DNA of 64,000 nt from Craspedostauros australis (GCA_026770025.1 JAMXDE010000007.1:1674001-1738000), one strand, 5' to 3'; positions 41,705 through 57,200 are shown, counted from the first letter of the stretch. Notes: a model not told the origin generated them from the letters alone. Numbers and translations are program-made.

Positions 41705-43749
41705 CTTGTGTTCTGTTATTGTTCTGTTAGTTGGTTGGCTGGCTGGCTATGCTCTGTTATTGTTCTGTTAGTGCTCTGTTGGGCTGGCTGGCTGGCTGGC
41801 TGTGGTGTGTACCTATGGCAGTGATCGAATGGAACCAAATAGGGCGGACTGAGGTATTGTATCAGCCGCTCTGTGAGTTCTGTGAAGCCAAGCTGTCGGT
41901 GTCGACTTGGTGCGTGCGGGTCTCTTGCTCGCTTTGGTTGGGAAACACTGCTGCTGTCCTGGATGACAGAATCAATGCAATGGTGGATGCAATCGCAGCT
42001 TCACTTGAAAAAAGCGAGGGACAGGAAAGCCCGTTTGTGCACCAAGCGCTGTGTTTCTTCACGACACTCCAGGTGCTCATTTTGTGATGTCTTGTCCTGT
42101 TCTATCTTGTCTGATTGTGTCCGATCATGTCATCGCAGAAAGATTCCAAATGACTCGTTGTGAAAGATACGTGGTCGAAGTGATCGACGGCATCGTGGAA
42201 AGTGGTGACGAACCACAAAAAGCGTGGAACCACGACAGCGACGATGTTGTTACCCCCTTCATGTTGTTGTGTTGGTTGCAACATGATGGATCGAGATGTA
42301 GAGTAGAGTAGATCATATGTATAGTAAATGGAGAGAGTAACGGTTGTTCAGTTTGCGCAAGATGAATCCAAAGTTGAAGCAAAGTGAGGTGCAACAAGAG
42401 ACATCCCTGCACGGTTGCCGCTTGTTGTGCTTGTGGCGTTTTGCATGTGTTGCGATCTAGTGCTCTAGATGAGTCTAGAGGATAGAGGAGTTGCACGAAA
42501 AGACCGAATATCAATGAGACATGGAGTGGACATAGAAAGAATACCCAAGGTACTTGGTTAGATCCGAAAAAGCCCGCGGCGGCTTAACTGATGCCAGTCG
42601 CTTCAACGGCCCGGAGAGATGTCTTGGTGGCAGCATGTGAAAGGAGTGGTTCAACGTAGGTCATATTGACATTTAGACAATGACCAAAGGCACAAATTAC
42701 GATCAAGGTTGAAAAGACCGCATTGTTGTTGTTCTGCTCGTTGTTGTGCGTGCGCGATTGTGTGGTGATGTTTGGCAAACGGGACCACGAGGAATCAACG
42801 CGTGTGTTGGTGCGAGCGTCTTGGACAACACCCTTTTCATCCTTGTGAAACCTTCCCCTTCCCACCACCAGCACCAGCGGCGACGACGGCAACTCATCGT
42901 GACACACCACCGATCTCTCTTGGTCCCCTCGGAGCGATAAAGGGGCAGACAACACAGAGAAACGGAGTGGATCAGCCATCGAGGAGTACCTACCACCAAC
43001 ATCATCAACATCATCATCAACACTAACCACAGCAGCAGTAGCCACAACTGCATCATCATCATCGACGCCGCCGACGAACCCAACGAAGGTAGCGCACGGA
43101 TAGTGCCATACTCTCGCAAGCAGAGGTCCAGCAAGAAGAGAACACACGGGAAGACGAGCGGCGAAGACTGCTGATCGTTGATCGTTGATCGTTGGTTGTT
43201 TGTTGATCGACCGAACACGCTCAGGAAAGACGACCCTGCAAGGAACCGCGGTCATAATACAGCACAACGGAGTAGATCGTAACCCAGCTTGACACTCAGC
43301 GACGCGACGTTACGTGACTTGAAGCATTAGCATAAGCACAAAGGAGGGCACAGAGTCGAGACCATTGTCAGAGGCAAGAGAGGGAGACGGACGCAGCGCA
43401 ACGAGAGATCGCACGGAGGCATTCGCACAGAAGATTGAGCGCAAAAATAGACGCGAGTATTTATTAGCTCCAGCAGCAGCTGCAACTACCACAGCGATAG
43501 CAAGAACAGAGATCGAACGACGACCAAGAATCCGGCATCCGAGGCTCTGGTATTGACGATTGATTGACGATTGATTAACAATTGATTAACAATTGATTGA
43601 TTGTGTGATCGAGAACAGGTGGAGCATCAGTGGCAGCAGCAGCATCAGCATCAGTCGCGACCAAAGTAACACCAACCAAAGCAGTAGCACCAATCACAAC
43701 AGCAGTAGCACCAATCGCAACAGCAATAGCAGCAGCAATAGCAACGCAA
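41705..43749. other. Divergent intergenic region
   Basis: About 2 kb between the starts of the Cys-rich gene (-) and the W/RGLE-family gene (+), presumably holding both promoters. CTGG/GTTATTGTTCTGTTAG words are repeated at 41715-41800. Frames here look random or low-complexity. From 43630 the downstream gene's frame is open without an ATG. Confidence 0.45.
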
Positions 43750-44568
43750 ATGACAGCAACCACAGTCCTCACCATGACACCGAATGCAACACAACAATCA
43801 CAACAGGCACAACAAGATTCATCCACATCCTCCTTCCCCAAACCACTAGAAATCGTTTGCACTCCCGACATGGCCACCAGCGCGCGTCGCCCCGACACAG
43901 CATCCACGGCGGCCTCCACACCCAACACCGCAGGCACGCCCAGCGCCAACGGCGGCGCCCCGGCCGTCAGGGTCAACTGCATGCCGCCCTCGGGACCCGC
44001 CGGGGTGGTCACCTTCAGCAAACGCGTCAGGGTCAAGAAGGTGCGCTCCTACCGCAACTACACCCAGGAAGAGCTGGACTCCACATGGCACTCCCCGGAG
44101 GACTACCAGCACATCAAGACCATGTGTATAAGGACCCTCAAGCTCATGCACGCCGCCGGCAACGCAAACTTCCAGGACAGCGAGGAGTGGTCCTCGCGCG
44201 GTCTCGAGGTCCGCGCCAAGAAGGCCGCCCAGATCCGCAAGGAGAACCGAGCCTTCGCCACCAACGCGGTGCTGGACGAGCAGGACCACCAAGAGGCCAT
44301 CAGCGGCACCACCGGCGCCAAGGACGTCGATCGAATCCGGGCAGTCTACCGTGAGATATCCGGCCCGTCGCAGATTGCGGCGGAGCAGATGGGGCGCCGG
44401 GATTACGACGAGATCATTGCCTTCATGAAGGCCATTGAAAGCATAGATTGGGATTCGTACGTGCACGACTACCAAAAGACTGCGGACAAGCGAAGGCTGC
44501 AGCAGCAACGGAATCAGCCCCCGTCGCAATCCCAGAGATCGAGATCCAAGAAGTCCTCTTCGAGATAG
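43750..44568 (+). CDS. Unknown protein of a diatom-typical W/RGLE family
   Basis: A single-exon frame of 272 residues from the first in-frame ATG (MTATTVLTMTPN); an ATG 24 bases on is also possible. About 90 disordered Thr/Ala/Pro residues lead into a conserved-looking core: VTFSKRVRVKKVRSYRNYTQ, EELDSTWHSPEDYQHIK, then EEWSSRGLEVRAKKAAQIRK and FATNAVLDEQDHQEAIS. The order (V-x-F ... V-x-V ... Y-T-x-E-E ... T-W ... RGLE ... AVLxEQ) is, from memory, that of a large family of expressed proteins of unknown function in diatoms. The core is helical and charged, without membrane segments or enzyme motifs. The C-terminus is Gln/Ser/Arg/Lys-rich and could be nuclear. I assign no function. Confidence 0.7.
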   Translation: MTATTVLTMTPNATQQSQQAQQDSSTSSFPKPLEIVCTPDMATSARRPDTASTAASTPNTAGTPSANGGAPAVRVNCMPPSGPAGVVTFSKRVRVKKVRSYRNYTQEELDSTWHSPEDYQHIKTMCIRTLKLMHAAGNANFQDSEEWSSRGLEVRAKKAAQIRKENRAFATNAVLDEQDHQEAISGTTGAKDVDRIRAVYREISGPSQIAAEQMGRRDYDEIIAFMKAIESIDWDSYVHDYQKTADKRRLQQQRNQPPSQSQRSRSKKSSSR

Positions 44569-45429
44569 GCGATCGCATCGGCAGCCGCATCCCGCAAGGG
44601 ACACTCTGGACTACCTCACAGACAAACAACGAAACAAGCAACCATACCAATCAAACATACCAATCAACAATCAACCAACCAGCACCTACGCCGTACGCTC
44701 TGGCCGGCGGCATCGCCCGCTACAATGGGTAACCGTACCCTACTATCCCCATGCCCTCCCAAAGTACTGGAGCATACTCGACAGTCCTTGACACACCATC
44801 CATCGCATCAAGTTGCGGCGGCAGAGGACATCAAGTGGCGTGGCGTGGCATTCAGCAGCGCGGCGAAAGACGACGCGGTTGTATGCCTGCACTCACCCAC
44901 CGTCTCATGCTTGCTCGCTCGGTATAGTACAACTATCACCCACTGCTGCTCTATGTTATCGCATTCGCACAACGATCCCGGCCATCGAGCGAAGCAGAAG
45001 GAGAGTTCATTTGCGTTACATGACACTCTTCCTTTCTTTCACCTCATCAAGGTTTTAAAATTTAAAACTCCAAATCAATACCATACAGTTACGCTGACGC
45101 ACAACTATGCATGCATGGTACATACTCACAAGTACTGTCACCACTTGTTTCTGTCGCCGATGCATGTGACTTCTTGCGTCGACAGAGAGAGTCACGGAAC
45201 ATACTGGAGTGGTGGCAGGCAAACACAGAGTAGTGCCGTGATTCTTACTCCACCAAAGTACAAGTAACATGTCGATATTTCAGTACCAACGTTAGTGCTC
45301 TGATGGTTGTGGTTGGATCTACGCTGCTACATGTGCACGTTACGTTTGGAGCGGATTGTCAGTTCACCCTTGCTTGCTCTCTAGCTCGTCTCTACCAGAC
45401 ACGAATACTCTCTCTGTGTATCTCTGTCT
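44569..45429. other. Convergent intergenic region
   Basis: About 860 bases between two convergent stop codons. No supported feature. Confidence 0.45.
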
Positions 45430-47319
45430 CTAGATCGGCGGGTGCGGTTGACCAACAACGTCTCGGTAGGCGCTGGTGACCGGTGGCGGGGCCAACGCAT
45501 CGGCAGGTGTCACCTCGCCACGCAACGAGTACCCCATCAGAGTCGCCACCTGATCGTCGGTCAGATCCGTGCGTCCCAGCAGGTACGACGTCTTGCACGC
45601 GATGGCTTCCAACGTCATGTCATTCGCAGACACGACGCCCGCCTTCTCCAGGGCCTTGCCGACGGCGTAATGCCCCAGCATCACGCCGCCCGTGAAGCAC
45701 TGGGTCGAGGCGATCACCAGAATGCCCTTCTCGCGCGCATCGGCCAGAAGCTGGATGAAGGATTGCTTCACGGATGGAATGTTGCCCGTGCCGTACAGCT
45801 GCAGCACCAGCGCCTTCAGGTTGTTGCTCTCCATGTTGGTGTTGATCATCTGCCGTATCATCTCATCGTCGAATCCGGGGACCAACCGCACGGTCAGCAA
45901 CCGCGTGTCCATCCGTGTGTGCACGCGCAACGTGCCCTTGGGCTGCGGCAGCACGAGATGCTTGTTCTCCGTGATCGCGATGCCGATCGTCGCCAGCGGG
46001 TCGATGTTGGGGGAGTCGAATGCCATCAACCGATGCGTGTTGACCTTTGTCGATCGGCAGGCGCGCAGCAACCGGTCGTGGAAGAAGATGGTCACCTCGT
46101 TGATGGAGTCACGCGATGCAAAGATCATCGCCATGATGAGATTGCGTCGTGCATCGTTGTACGGTTCGCACAGCGGGATCTGCGATCCGGTGAACACGAC
46201 GGGTTTGCCCAGATTCTCGAGCATGAAGGCCAACGCGGACGCGCAGTAGGCCATGGTATCCGTGCCCGTCAGGATCACGAAGCCATCGAAGTGGAGATAG
46301 TTGGACTTGATGTCATTCGCCAGCGTCTTCCAGTCGGCCGGTCCCAGATCGCTGGAATCTCGGAACGGCGCGTACTCGTGCAAGACGTAGTCCGGCATCT
46401 CCGGCTCATCGAGCTCGTTCATGTCCTCCATGTACTTGGAGATAGCACCTTCGACCGGTGCCAACGCTCCGCCCTGCGATGGATCCGGTGCCATCGTCAA
46501 CGTCCCGCCCGTGCACAGGACCAGAACCCGCTTGCGGGGACGTCCGTCGCCGACATAAAACGAGACGCTCGGGATGAAGGTCCTCGCCTGGTCGATGAGG
46601 TCGTCATCGGCACCTCTGTCGTCAACATCCGGGCTGAGCCCGGCCGTGGAGGCATCCATTTCTCGGTCCATCTCGGGTTTCCAGATCACTCCGGCCGGTT
46701 CCTGCAACGCTTCACCCATGCGCTCTTCGATACGATCACGATCCAACTGTCTCTTGGGTGACCATGGATGACGGTCATGGCGTGCACCGCCGGCGTTGGA
46801 TTTATCTCCGTCGGGACTGTTCCCGTCAGCATTTGCGTTCTCATCACCGTGCCTCTCTCTGCGTCGTCTCCCCAGCGTCGTCCTTCCCTTGACAAAATTC
46901 TGATTTTTCTTTGCAGACACAGTCTTCTCACGACCAGTGTCAGAATCAGCACTGCCGCTGATGCCTTCGTCCTTGCTTCCAGTGTCATTGACAGTACCGT
47001 CGCCACCACCGCTGGAAGAGGCAAAGCCGCGGTGACGCTGCCCTGCGTGTAGATTGACACCGCCAATCATCGCTACGTCAGCCACGGCAGACCAAGGTTG
47101 CATGGCGCGCTTGAAGTCACAGGCATGTCCGCATCGAGATTGAGACAGGTGATGGTGCTTTCCGGATTGCAACGGTCGCTGTGGACGGATCGTCGATGAA
47201 TGCCGCGAGTTGGCATCATCGTGCGAGCGTGGAGACAAACCCATGGCCGGTGATGATGCGGATGGAGACATCATCCTCACCAACGAATGCCGACCACGCA
47301 AATGAGAAAGGCGGAACAT
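45430..47319 (-). CDS. Type I L-asparaginase with long N-terminal extension
   Basis: A single-exon frame of 629 residues; the first in-frame ATG (MFRLSHLRGRHSLVRMM) is at 47319. It hydrolyses asparagine to aspartate and ammonia. The catalytic domain starts at about residue 260: KRVLVLCTGGTLTM carries the nucleophile Thr (T273), and FVILTGTDTMAYCASAL carries the second Thr-Asp pair (T353, D354). KPVVFTGSQIPL, FDSPN and the C-terminal ALVLQLYGTGNIP and STQCFTGGVMLGHY follow, in the order of bacterial AnsA-like type I enzymes. The family is usually 330-350 residues. The extra 260 residues are Arg/Ser/Asp-rich and disordered, and their start could act as a mitochondrial presequence. No periplasmic-type signal peptide is seen. 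A later start inside the extension cannot be excluded. Confidence 0.9.
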   Translation of the reverse strand: MFRLSHLRGRHSLVRMMSPSASSPAMGLSPRSHDDANSRHSSTIRPQRPLQSGKHHHLSQSRCGHACDFKRAMQPWSAVADVAMIGGVNLHAGQRHRGFASSSGGGDGTVNDTGSKDEGISGSADSDTGREKTVSAKKNQNFVKGRTTLGRRRRERHGDENANADGNSPDGDKSNAGGARHDRHPWSPKRQLDRDRIEERMGEALQEPAGVIWKPEMDREMDASTAGLSPDVDDRGADDDLIDQARTFIPSVSFYVGDGRPRKRVLVLCTGGTLTMAPDPSQGGALAPVEGAISKYMEDMNELDEPEMPDYVLHEYAPFRDSSDLGPADWKTLANDIKSNYLHFDGFVILTGTDTMAYCASALAFMLENLGKPVVFTGSQIPLCEPYNDARRNLIMAMIFASRDSINEVTIFFHDRLLRACRSTKVNTHRLMAFDSPNIDPLATIGIAITENKHLVLPQPKGTLRVHTRMDTRLLTVRLVPGFDDEMIRQMINTNMESNNLKALVLQLYGTGNIPSVKQSFIQLLADAREKGILVIASTQCFTGGVMLGHYAVGKALEKAGVVSANDMTLEAIACKTSYLLGRTDLTDDQVATLMGYSLRGEVTPADALAPPPVTSAYRDVVGQPHPPI

Positions 47320-48379
47320 CCTGTCTTGAATGGCGGGGATCAATTGGATTCGCGATGGCTGCGGGAATTAGGATGCGTCGTTGCAGGTCGTTGCGCGTTG
47401 TATGGTAGGGGCAATGTTGCTGGTTGCGGCACGTATGGATGGAGCGGTTCGACTTGCTGGAGGAACGATTGTGCGCTACTTGAAGTGTCTGTTCTGCAGC
47501 TGAATCCTTGCTCTTGCTCCGATGAAGATGCGATGCGATGATGATGATTGAGATGGATGCTGGTACGATGAAGATGCGATGTGGATAGGATGCCGGTGGG
47601 TTGCGTGCAACCACAACTCCACTGATGTGATTCTCCCAAAGTCCTGTCACTTTCATGATTGGTCCATCCTCCACATCCCGCGAATGTCCATTTCCTCAAC
47701 GAGTGCGGGTATCACCATCCTCCCCCTCCCTTGATGGCGGCGACAATGATGGACGACTGGATGACGTTTGTCATCGGGAGGTCATTTTTCATCCGCATCC
47801 GACCTCTTGGTTGTGTATTTTCAGTCGTGCATAAGAACATCCAACAACAACACAAGAAGAAGAATTGATCGCATTGGTCGGAGATATCAAACGCTTCGGG
47901 CATTCTGGGAGTTGCGGTAGCCATACTCAATTTAAATTCAATGATTGACCGCAACTCCCACTGAACAGAAGAAAAACGCCCGATCTGTCCAATCCAATCA
48001 ACCAAGCATCCTCTGATGCTGTCTGCAATCGTCCACAATCGTCGACAACCATCAACAATCGGCATCGATCATTGATTCATAGCTGCTCACCCCTCTCACC
48101 AACACCATGGCGAGCATGAAACCATCCGCAGGAGCACACGCAGAGACTGACGAAAAGATGAGACCTCTCACTCTACCACGATGGTTTCCGTTTGATTCAA
48201 TCGCATCATCACGCTGACCTCTGAGTGCTCATAATAGAAGACATGCTCCCTGAGTACTCGTACTCGTACTCGCACTCGTATTCATCAAGCACAACAGCAT
48301 TCATCCGCACAGCATCCACAAACTGACAAAAGAAAGAAACGAAACAGCATCATCGCGAGCACCAACTCCTGCATTCAAC
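47320..48379. other. Divergent intergenic region
   Basis: About 1.06 kb between the L-asparaginase (-) and LamG-like (+) starts. An inverted pair GGGAGTTGCGGT (47908) and ACCGCAACTCCC (47948) can form a 12-bp stem with an AT-rich loop. ACTCGTACTCG repeats lie near 48255. Confidence 0.5.
47908..47961. repeat. Inverted repeat, 12-bp arms with AT-rich loop
   Basis: GGGAGTTGCGGT at 47908-47919 and its exact reverse complement at about 47949-47960 flank a 29-base AT-rich loop. It lies between divergent genes. It could be a small foldback element or a regulatory site; nothing decides between them. Confidence 0.6.
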
Positions 48380-50518
48380 ATGACATCTTCCTCTCCTCCT
48401 TCAGGAACAGCAGAAGCTACGGAGCCGACCTCTCTCGTTTTCGACTTCCGATGTGATGATGTTCCTGAACAAGCCACAGACGCAGAAGACGAAGACGAAG
48501 AAGGGGTTGGTCTGCCAACAGAAGATGCGATGCCATCACCAACCTCTCATTCCACGCAAAGCGCTTCAACTTGCGATGCTGTCCATGGATATGGCGTTGA
48601 GTCCAACGATCGCATCGAGGCCCCGTTGCCGTGGAACTCACCAGACTGGCAGGGCGAAGCAGACGGCCTGACGTTGGAGTTTTGGCTCACGCCTGCCCAG
48701 TACGCATCTCAGAACCATCACAAGGACGAAAGTATATTCGCGATCTCGCGACGTGCGCTCACCGATGCGGAATGGACCGACGACATCCCGCAGGCCATAG
48801 CCATGGATTGGATCGGTTGCCAAGGATACTTCTTCTACGCCGCACAGCGAGGTCCGCACTTGGTGCTGCACTACGAAGACAACGACGCCGCCTCCAGCTG
48901 CCGTGTGCTTGTGGTGAGACAGCAGGATCTGCTGCCGGATCGTCTTTTGCATGTTGCGTACGTGCTGGGTTCCGGGCGCACGTCGTTGTATCTTAACGGA
49001 CTGCCCATGATCCAAGATGTGCCGAATTACTTCACGCAGCAGGAATCCGCAGGTTCCATTTGGGGCGGCACCAATCTCACCTTTGCAGAATTCTTTGGCG
49101 CGGCGTTTCGAATGAACGATGCCGCGTTTCGTGGCACTCTGCGATCGGTCGCGTTGCATCCGCACGCCATGAACGAGGTGGGAGTACAGCACGCGTACGC
49201 CGATCGGTTGCGAGAAATGAAGCTGAAGCGCGCGATGGAGATTGAAGCACGGCTCTCGGACCTCACGCTTCAAATCAAGGAGGCCAGCCAAACGGAATTG
49301 ATGCTTCAAGAACGTACAGCCGAGACGCCCATTGTGATCGGTCCCTTGGACGCTTCCATGCTGCGCATGACAGTCGCGGGTGTTGATATTGCTGTGCAGC
49401 TCCAAATCGTGGACGTGCCGCAACAGGGCATGCTGCAATTGAATCACGGCGGCGGTGATGCCGATCACAACACAACTCGCGACGTGGTCATGGACATGAA
49501 CGTGGCGAACGTTGAGGCGCACTCTCTGCACTCGTTCGACGTGGACACGCGAGCTTCCGACATTACTTTTGCCAGCATGTTCGTCTACCAGCCGTTTGCT
49601 GTGGACTACTTCAATCGACCCACCACATCCTTTCTCGGCGATCCGTTGCTCGTGGAGCCCGATTCGTTTTCGTATCGCCTCGTTGCACACGCTCCGAACG
49701 ATACAGATTTCGGGTCTGAGCAATTCGTCTCTTGCGAGATCGCGGTACAAAGCCTGGAGGTCATACATGTCAACCATCCACCGACATTGGACGCATCCAA
49801 TGTCACCACTGCAATGACATCTGAGGATTCCAGCAACGACGATCTGTCATCGCGACCCATCACGCTGATCGGTGGGGTTCGGTTCTTTGACCAAGATCTG
49901 GACATTGACCGAGTCCGGGTCACCCTCCAGGCAACGAACGGCACAATGACGATCGCATCCGATCAGCTCCGCAGCGTACCTGACTTCACCAGCTGCACCC
50001 GCCGTACCAATTGGCAGTGCGTTGGTACTGGCCACGAGGATCGCATCATGACATTCCTCATCCTCCCAAGCCAAGTGGAAGTCATCATCAATGAGTTGGA
50101 ATTCACGGGATTCAAGTACGGGCAGCCAGGCCAGGTCCGCATGGATGTTTGGGACGGCGTCGACGATGCATCCTGCTTGAACGCAGAAGAGCACAACGCA
50201 GCATCCGTCCACTTTGGGTGCTACCATGTGGGGGCAGCGATCTCAATTCCCGCAGTATCCCATCGTGATGGGGAAATTGGCAGTACTGAAGAAGGGTTCG
50301 TGCGCGAACTGTTCGAATTTCAGGATCTGCCAGACTTCATCTTTTGGGGGACCGTATTGATGATCATGGTATGCTGCTGTCTGGGAGTCCGTCGATGCTG
50401 CGACTGTATGCGTTCGTGCCGGGCACGTGGTAGCAAGATTCCAATTGACATGCACGAACAGATGCGGCACCGAAGACCCATTGCGTGGGAATACAATCCT
50501 GGATCTCACAACGTTTGA
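48380..50518 (+). CDS. LamG-like lectin-fold protein with C-terminal membrane helix
   Basis: A single-exon frame of 712 residues from an ATG. An acidic disordered N-terminus (about 85 residues) is followed by a concanavalin/LamG-like region (about 90-270): LTLEFWLTP, LVLHYED, LLHVAYVLGSGRTSLYLNGLP and FRGTLRSVALHPHAM, the standard strand order of that fold. A coiled segment (KLKRAMEIEARLSDL) leads to a beta-rich part with cadherin-like wording: FSYRLVAHAPNDTDFGS, VIHVNHPPTLDASN, GGVRFFDQDLDIDRVRV. One membrane helix (FIFWGTVLMIMVCCCLGV, about 650-670) and a Cys/Arg-rich 42-residue tail finish it. No N-terminal signal peptide is visible. So either the C-terminal anchor orients it or a 5' exon is missing. 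Likely a surface or vesicle glycan- or protein-binding protein; the ligand is unknown. Confidence 0.75.
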   Translation: MTSSSPPSGTAEATEPTSLVFDFRCDDVPEQATDAEDEDEEGVGLPTEDAMPSPTSHSTQSASTCDAVHGYGVESNDRIEAPLPWNSPDWQGEADGLTLEFWLTPAQYASQNHHKDESIFAISRRALTDAEWTDDIPQAIAMDWIGCQGYFFYAAQRGPHLVLHYEDNDAASSCRVLVVRQQDLLPDRLLHVAYVLGSGRTSLYLNGLPMIQDVPNYFTQQESAGSIWGGTNLTFAEFFGAAFRMNDAAFRGTLRSVALHPHAMNEVGVQHAYADRLREMKLKRAMEIEARLSDLTLQIKEASQTELMLQERTAETPIVIGPLDASMLRMTVAGVDIAVQLQIVDVPQQGMLQLNHGGGDADHNTTRDVVMDMNVANVEAHSLHSFDVDTRASDITFASMFVYQPFAVDYFNRPTTSFLGDPLLVEPDSFSYRLVAHAPNDTDFGSEQFVSCEIAVQSLEVIHVNHPPTLDASNVTTAMTSEDSSNDDLSSRPITLIGGVRFFDQDLDIDRVRVTLQATNGTMTIASDQLRSVPDFTSCTRRTNWQCVGTGHEDRIMTFLILPSQVEVIINELEFTGFKYGQPGQVRMDVWDGVDDASCLNAEEHNAASVHFGCYHVGAAISIPAVSHRDGEIGSTEEGFVRELFEFQDLPDFIFWGTVLMIMVCCCLGVRRCCDCMRSCRARGSKIPIDMHEQMRHRRPIAWEYNPGSHNV

Positions 50519-50727
50519 GGTGTCCTTGTCTATGACATCTAAGATAATGATGGTGAAAGAGAGCGACGAGATCGAGGAGGAGAGCACCTTCTCCAGGTTG
50601 GTTTGTAAAGTCAAAGCTAGAAATGTGCGGTATTATCAGAAACCTTTTGCATTGATTGTTTCCCAATCATCCTGTGCATCCATCGCTTAAACAAAGAGAG
50701 TCAATGCTCACTATAACAATGCCCAAA

Positions 50728-54283
<3,556 letters not shown>

Positions 54284-57200
54284 CTACGGAAAGCACTGCG
54301 TACAGCACGTGCAGGTGATTTCGTTGCAATCTGCCGTCAGTTCCAGCAGTCCGAGACTGCAGATAGCATTGGACACGCTGCCTGACAGGTTGTTGTTATC
54401 GAAGTTGAATTCCCTCAGGTTCTGCAGACTTGCGATGCTTTGTGGCAGCCCACCTTGCAGAGAGTTGTTGCTCACATCGATTTCTTGCAGACTTCGGGCG
54501 GATCCGAGACTTTCGGGGATGTTGCCGCTGAAGTTGTTGCCGCGCAGCTCCAGGACGGTCAGAGTCTGGTAGGATGAGAGGTTGGGGATGACGCCGTCGA
54601 ACTGATTGTCGCTGACCCGCAATCGCGACAACGTCAACGGATTTCCAATGAAGCCGAGGTTGCCGCTGAAGCGGTTGCGTTCCAACACGACAGTGTCGAT
54701 GGGGGATTGGGCGAAGGCACCGGTTGGGATCTCACCGGAGAGCTCCGTGCCGAAGAGGATGATCTGCTCGAGTGATGTCATGGATGTCGCGAAGGCCTCA
54801 GGGAGGGTTCCGGACACACGATTGTCAACAATGGCAAAGATCTCCAGTTCGTCAATGATCGAAAGCTCCGGTGGCAAGGTGCCGACGAGTCCATTATTCG
54901 ACGCTGTGCCATGCAGTTGCGAGGAGAGAGAGAGAGAGAGAGAGGGAGGGAGAGTCACCATTGATGATGTGAGTTGAATGAGGAATTGCAACGGCGTTGA
55001 TCATTGGGTGTGCAGCAATGGCAACAATATGGGCAAGCGTACGCCATGTGCATGCAAAGATTCATTGTGCACCAACACTCCAGGCGACGATCGTGTCGCG
55101 ATTGTGCACATGCACCGTACTTACAGAATACGACATCGCGGATGCGGCCATCGGCTTCGCAGCGGACTCCAAACCATTGGCAGACGCTGCCCTCAAGCCA
55201 GGGTCCGTTGTCCGGATCCGTGCACGTTGCATCATCGCGAGAGCATTGCGACCAGCTGTCGCCGTTCGTTGAGTAATACAGCACCACCAAGGCGTACCGA
55301 TCCCTGAGCTCCTCGGGCGAGAGGAGCTGGAATTTGAAGGCATCCCGTTCGATCAAGAAATCGGCTGCTTGGAACTGCGGTGTGCTGCGATCATCGAACA
55401 CCGCTTGCCCGGATATGTCGCGTGCAAAGAACTCCACGAATTGCTTCAACTGCGAAGTTGATGGGGCGGAAGATGGCGTATCCGTGGTGGGTGCGATGGT
55501 CGGCATTCCCGTCGGCGGCGGCGGCGGCGGTGGTGGCTTGGTTGGGCGCATAGTTGGTACTTCAGTTGGCAGCGTTACTGATGGAGACTCCGTTGGAACA
55601 TCGAGCGTTCGTACTTGCGTGTCGGGACAGTCACAATCATCCAGCAAGAGGGGTACGACGATGGCAGCAATGGCGAGCAGCGCGAGGATGATGATGCCAG
55701 CCATGATAACTCGGAAGTTCCGCCTGGCACGTGCTTCAAGTCGAGCCTTGGAACCATCGTCCTTGGATCCGAAGTCATCGTTGCCCAACGGAGCCGGCAC
55801 GAATGCGGCGCCTCCGGCTCTATCATCTTCATCGTTGAATCCTTCAAAAACGATCTCTTCTTCGTCAGGATGGTTTTGACTGCGGCGACCAGTACGGCCA
55901 ACATCACCAACCATCGCACCTCCACCACGATTTCGCCGTGGACGTTGCGGTTGATTTGGATCTCTGGAGTCGTGCTGTGGATCTCCATTGTAGAGCACGA
56001 ACGGGTCTGAGTTGTAATCTGCCTCGTAAGTTGTGGGTTTGGGCAGATCGGGTTGACGAGGAATGTGCCGATCATCGACGTAGGTGTCACCACCTCCGTA
56101 GGTTGCCGGGACTGGTCCACGCGGAGTCGTTGCTTCGTACGGATTCTCTTCTTCCTCAAACTTTTCTTCGTTGTGGGGACTATAGTGATCTGGTTCGTGT
56201 TGCTGCTGCAGTTGCTGCTGTTCGTGTTGTTGCTGTTGTTGCTGCTGCTGTTGAGTTTGATATGACGTGCTTGATCCACTCCTCGTTGATCCCGAGACTG
56301 GTTGGGACCTGTCCGTCATGGAATCTGGCTGAATTCCACCGGATGGCCTCGATGAGTCGGCGGCAGACATGGATTCATCTTCGTATCCACCGGAAGAACC
56401 TTCTTCCGGAACATCTTGAACGCCTCCGACGAGACTGCCAGCGACGGCTGCAGCACCGACGGCGGCAGCAGCAGCAACAGCAATGCCGGCCGCGTTGTCA
56501 TCATCATCATCATCTTGCTGATTGGTATCTTCGTCAATGGTGTCACCATCTTCATCAAACTCCGCATGCGCCTTTGGCGCTCCATCCTTGGTGGAGATAT
56601 CATCGGATTCCGAAAAGTACTCTTCTTCTTCCAAGTTACTTTGCACGTCGTCTTCTTCGACAATATCCTCGCTATACTCCGGCGCGCCCGCTGCGTCCGG
56701 ATCCCGACCAATCGAGTTGCCGCTGATGGACCCACCCGGTTCACGTCCACGCTGCGAATGTTCCGACGCCGTGTCGACGATTTCCTCGACGAGATAGCGT
56801 TCCGAGAATGGGATCTCCTGGTAGTCGCTGCCTTCGGAAGCCGAGAATTGACCGATGGATTGCTGCTGCGGCGGCGCCTCGCTGACACGGCTGTGCTGTG
56901 TCTCATCCTGTTCCGTCTCGATGTTCTCCGTCTCGTACTGATCGCTCTCGTACTGTTCCTCGATATCCATGTCTTGCTCTTCGGCATCGGCTTCGAGTTC
57001 GACATCTTCGAGGCCGGGCAAGGAAGTGGCCGTGTTGGCCAGGGATATGTTGCCGGACTTTGGCTTTTCGGGTGCCGGCGAGTCGGTTTCCGCATGTTGC
57101 GATCGCTTCGCGGCTGACAGCGACGGCAGATCGCCATTCGGATCCTGCATGGGCGGCGATGGCGTTGTGCGTGGATCCTGACTGTGCTTGGATCGTGAAT

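Noticed and set aside
42584-43267. 227-residue minus-strand frame between divergent genes
   Set aside because: No recognisable domain and a random-looking composition, lying in a region where promoters are expected.
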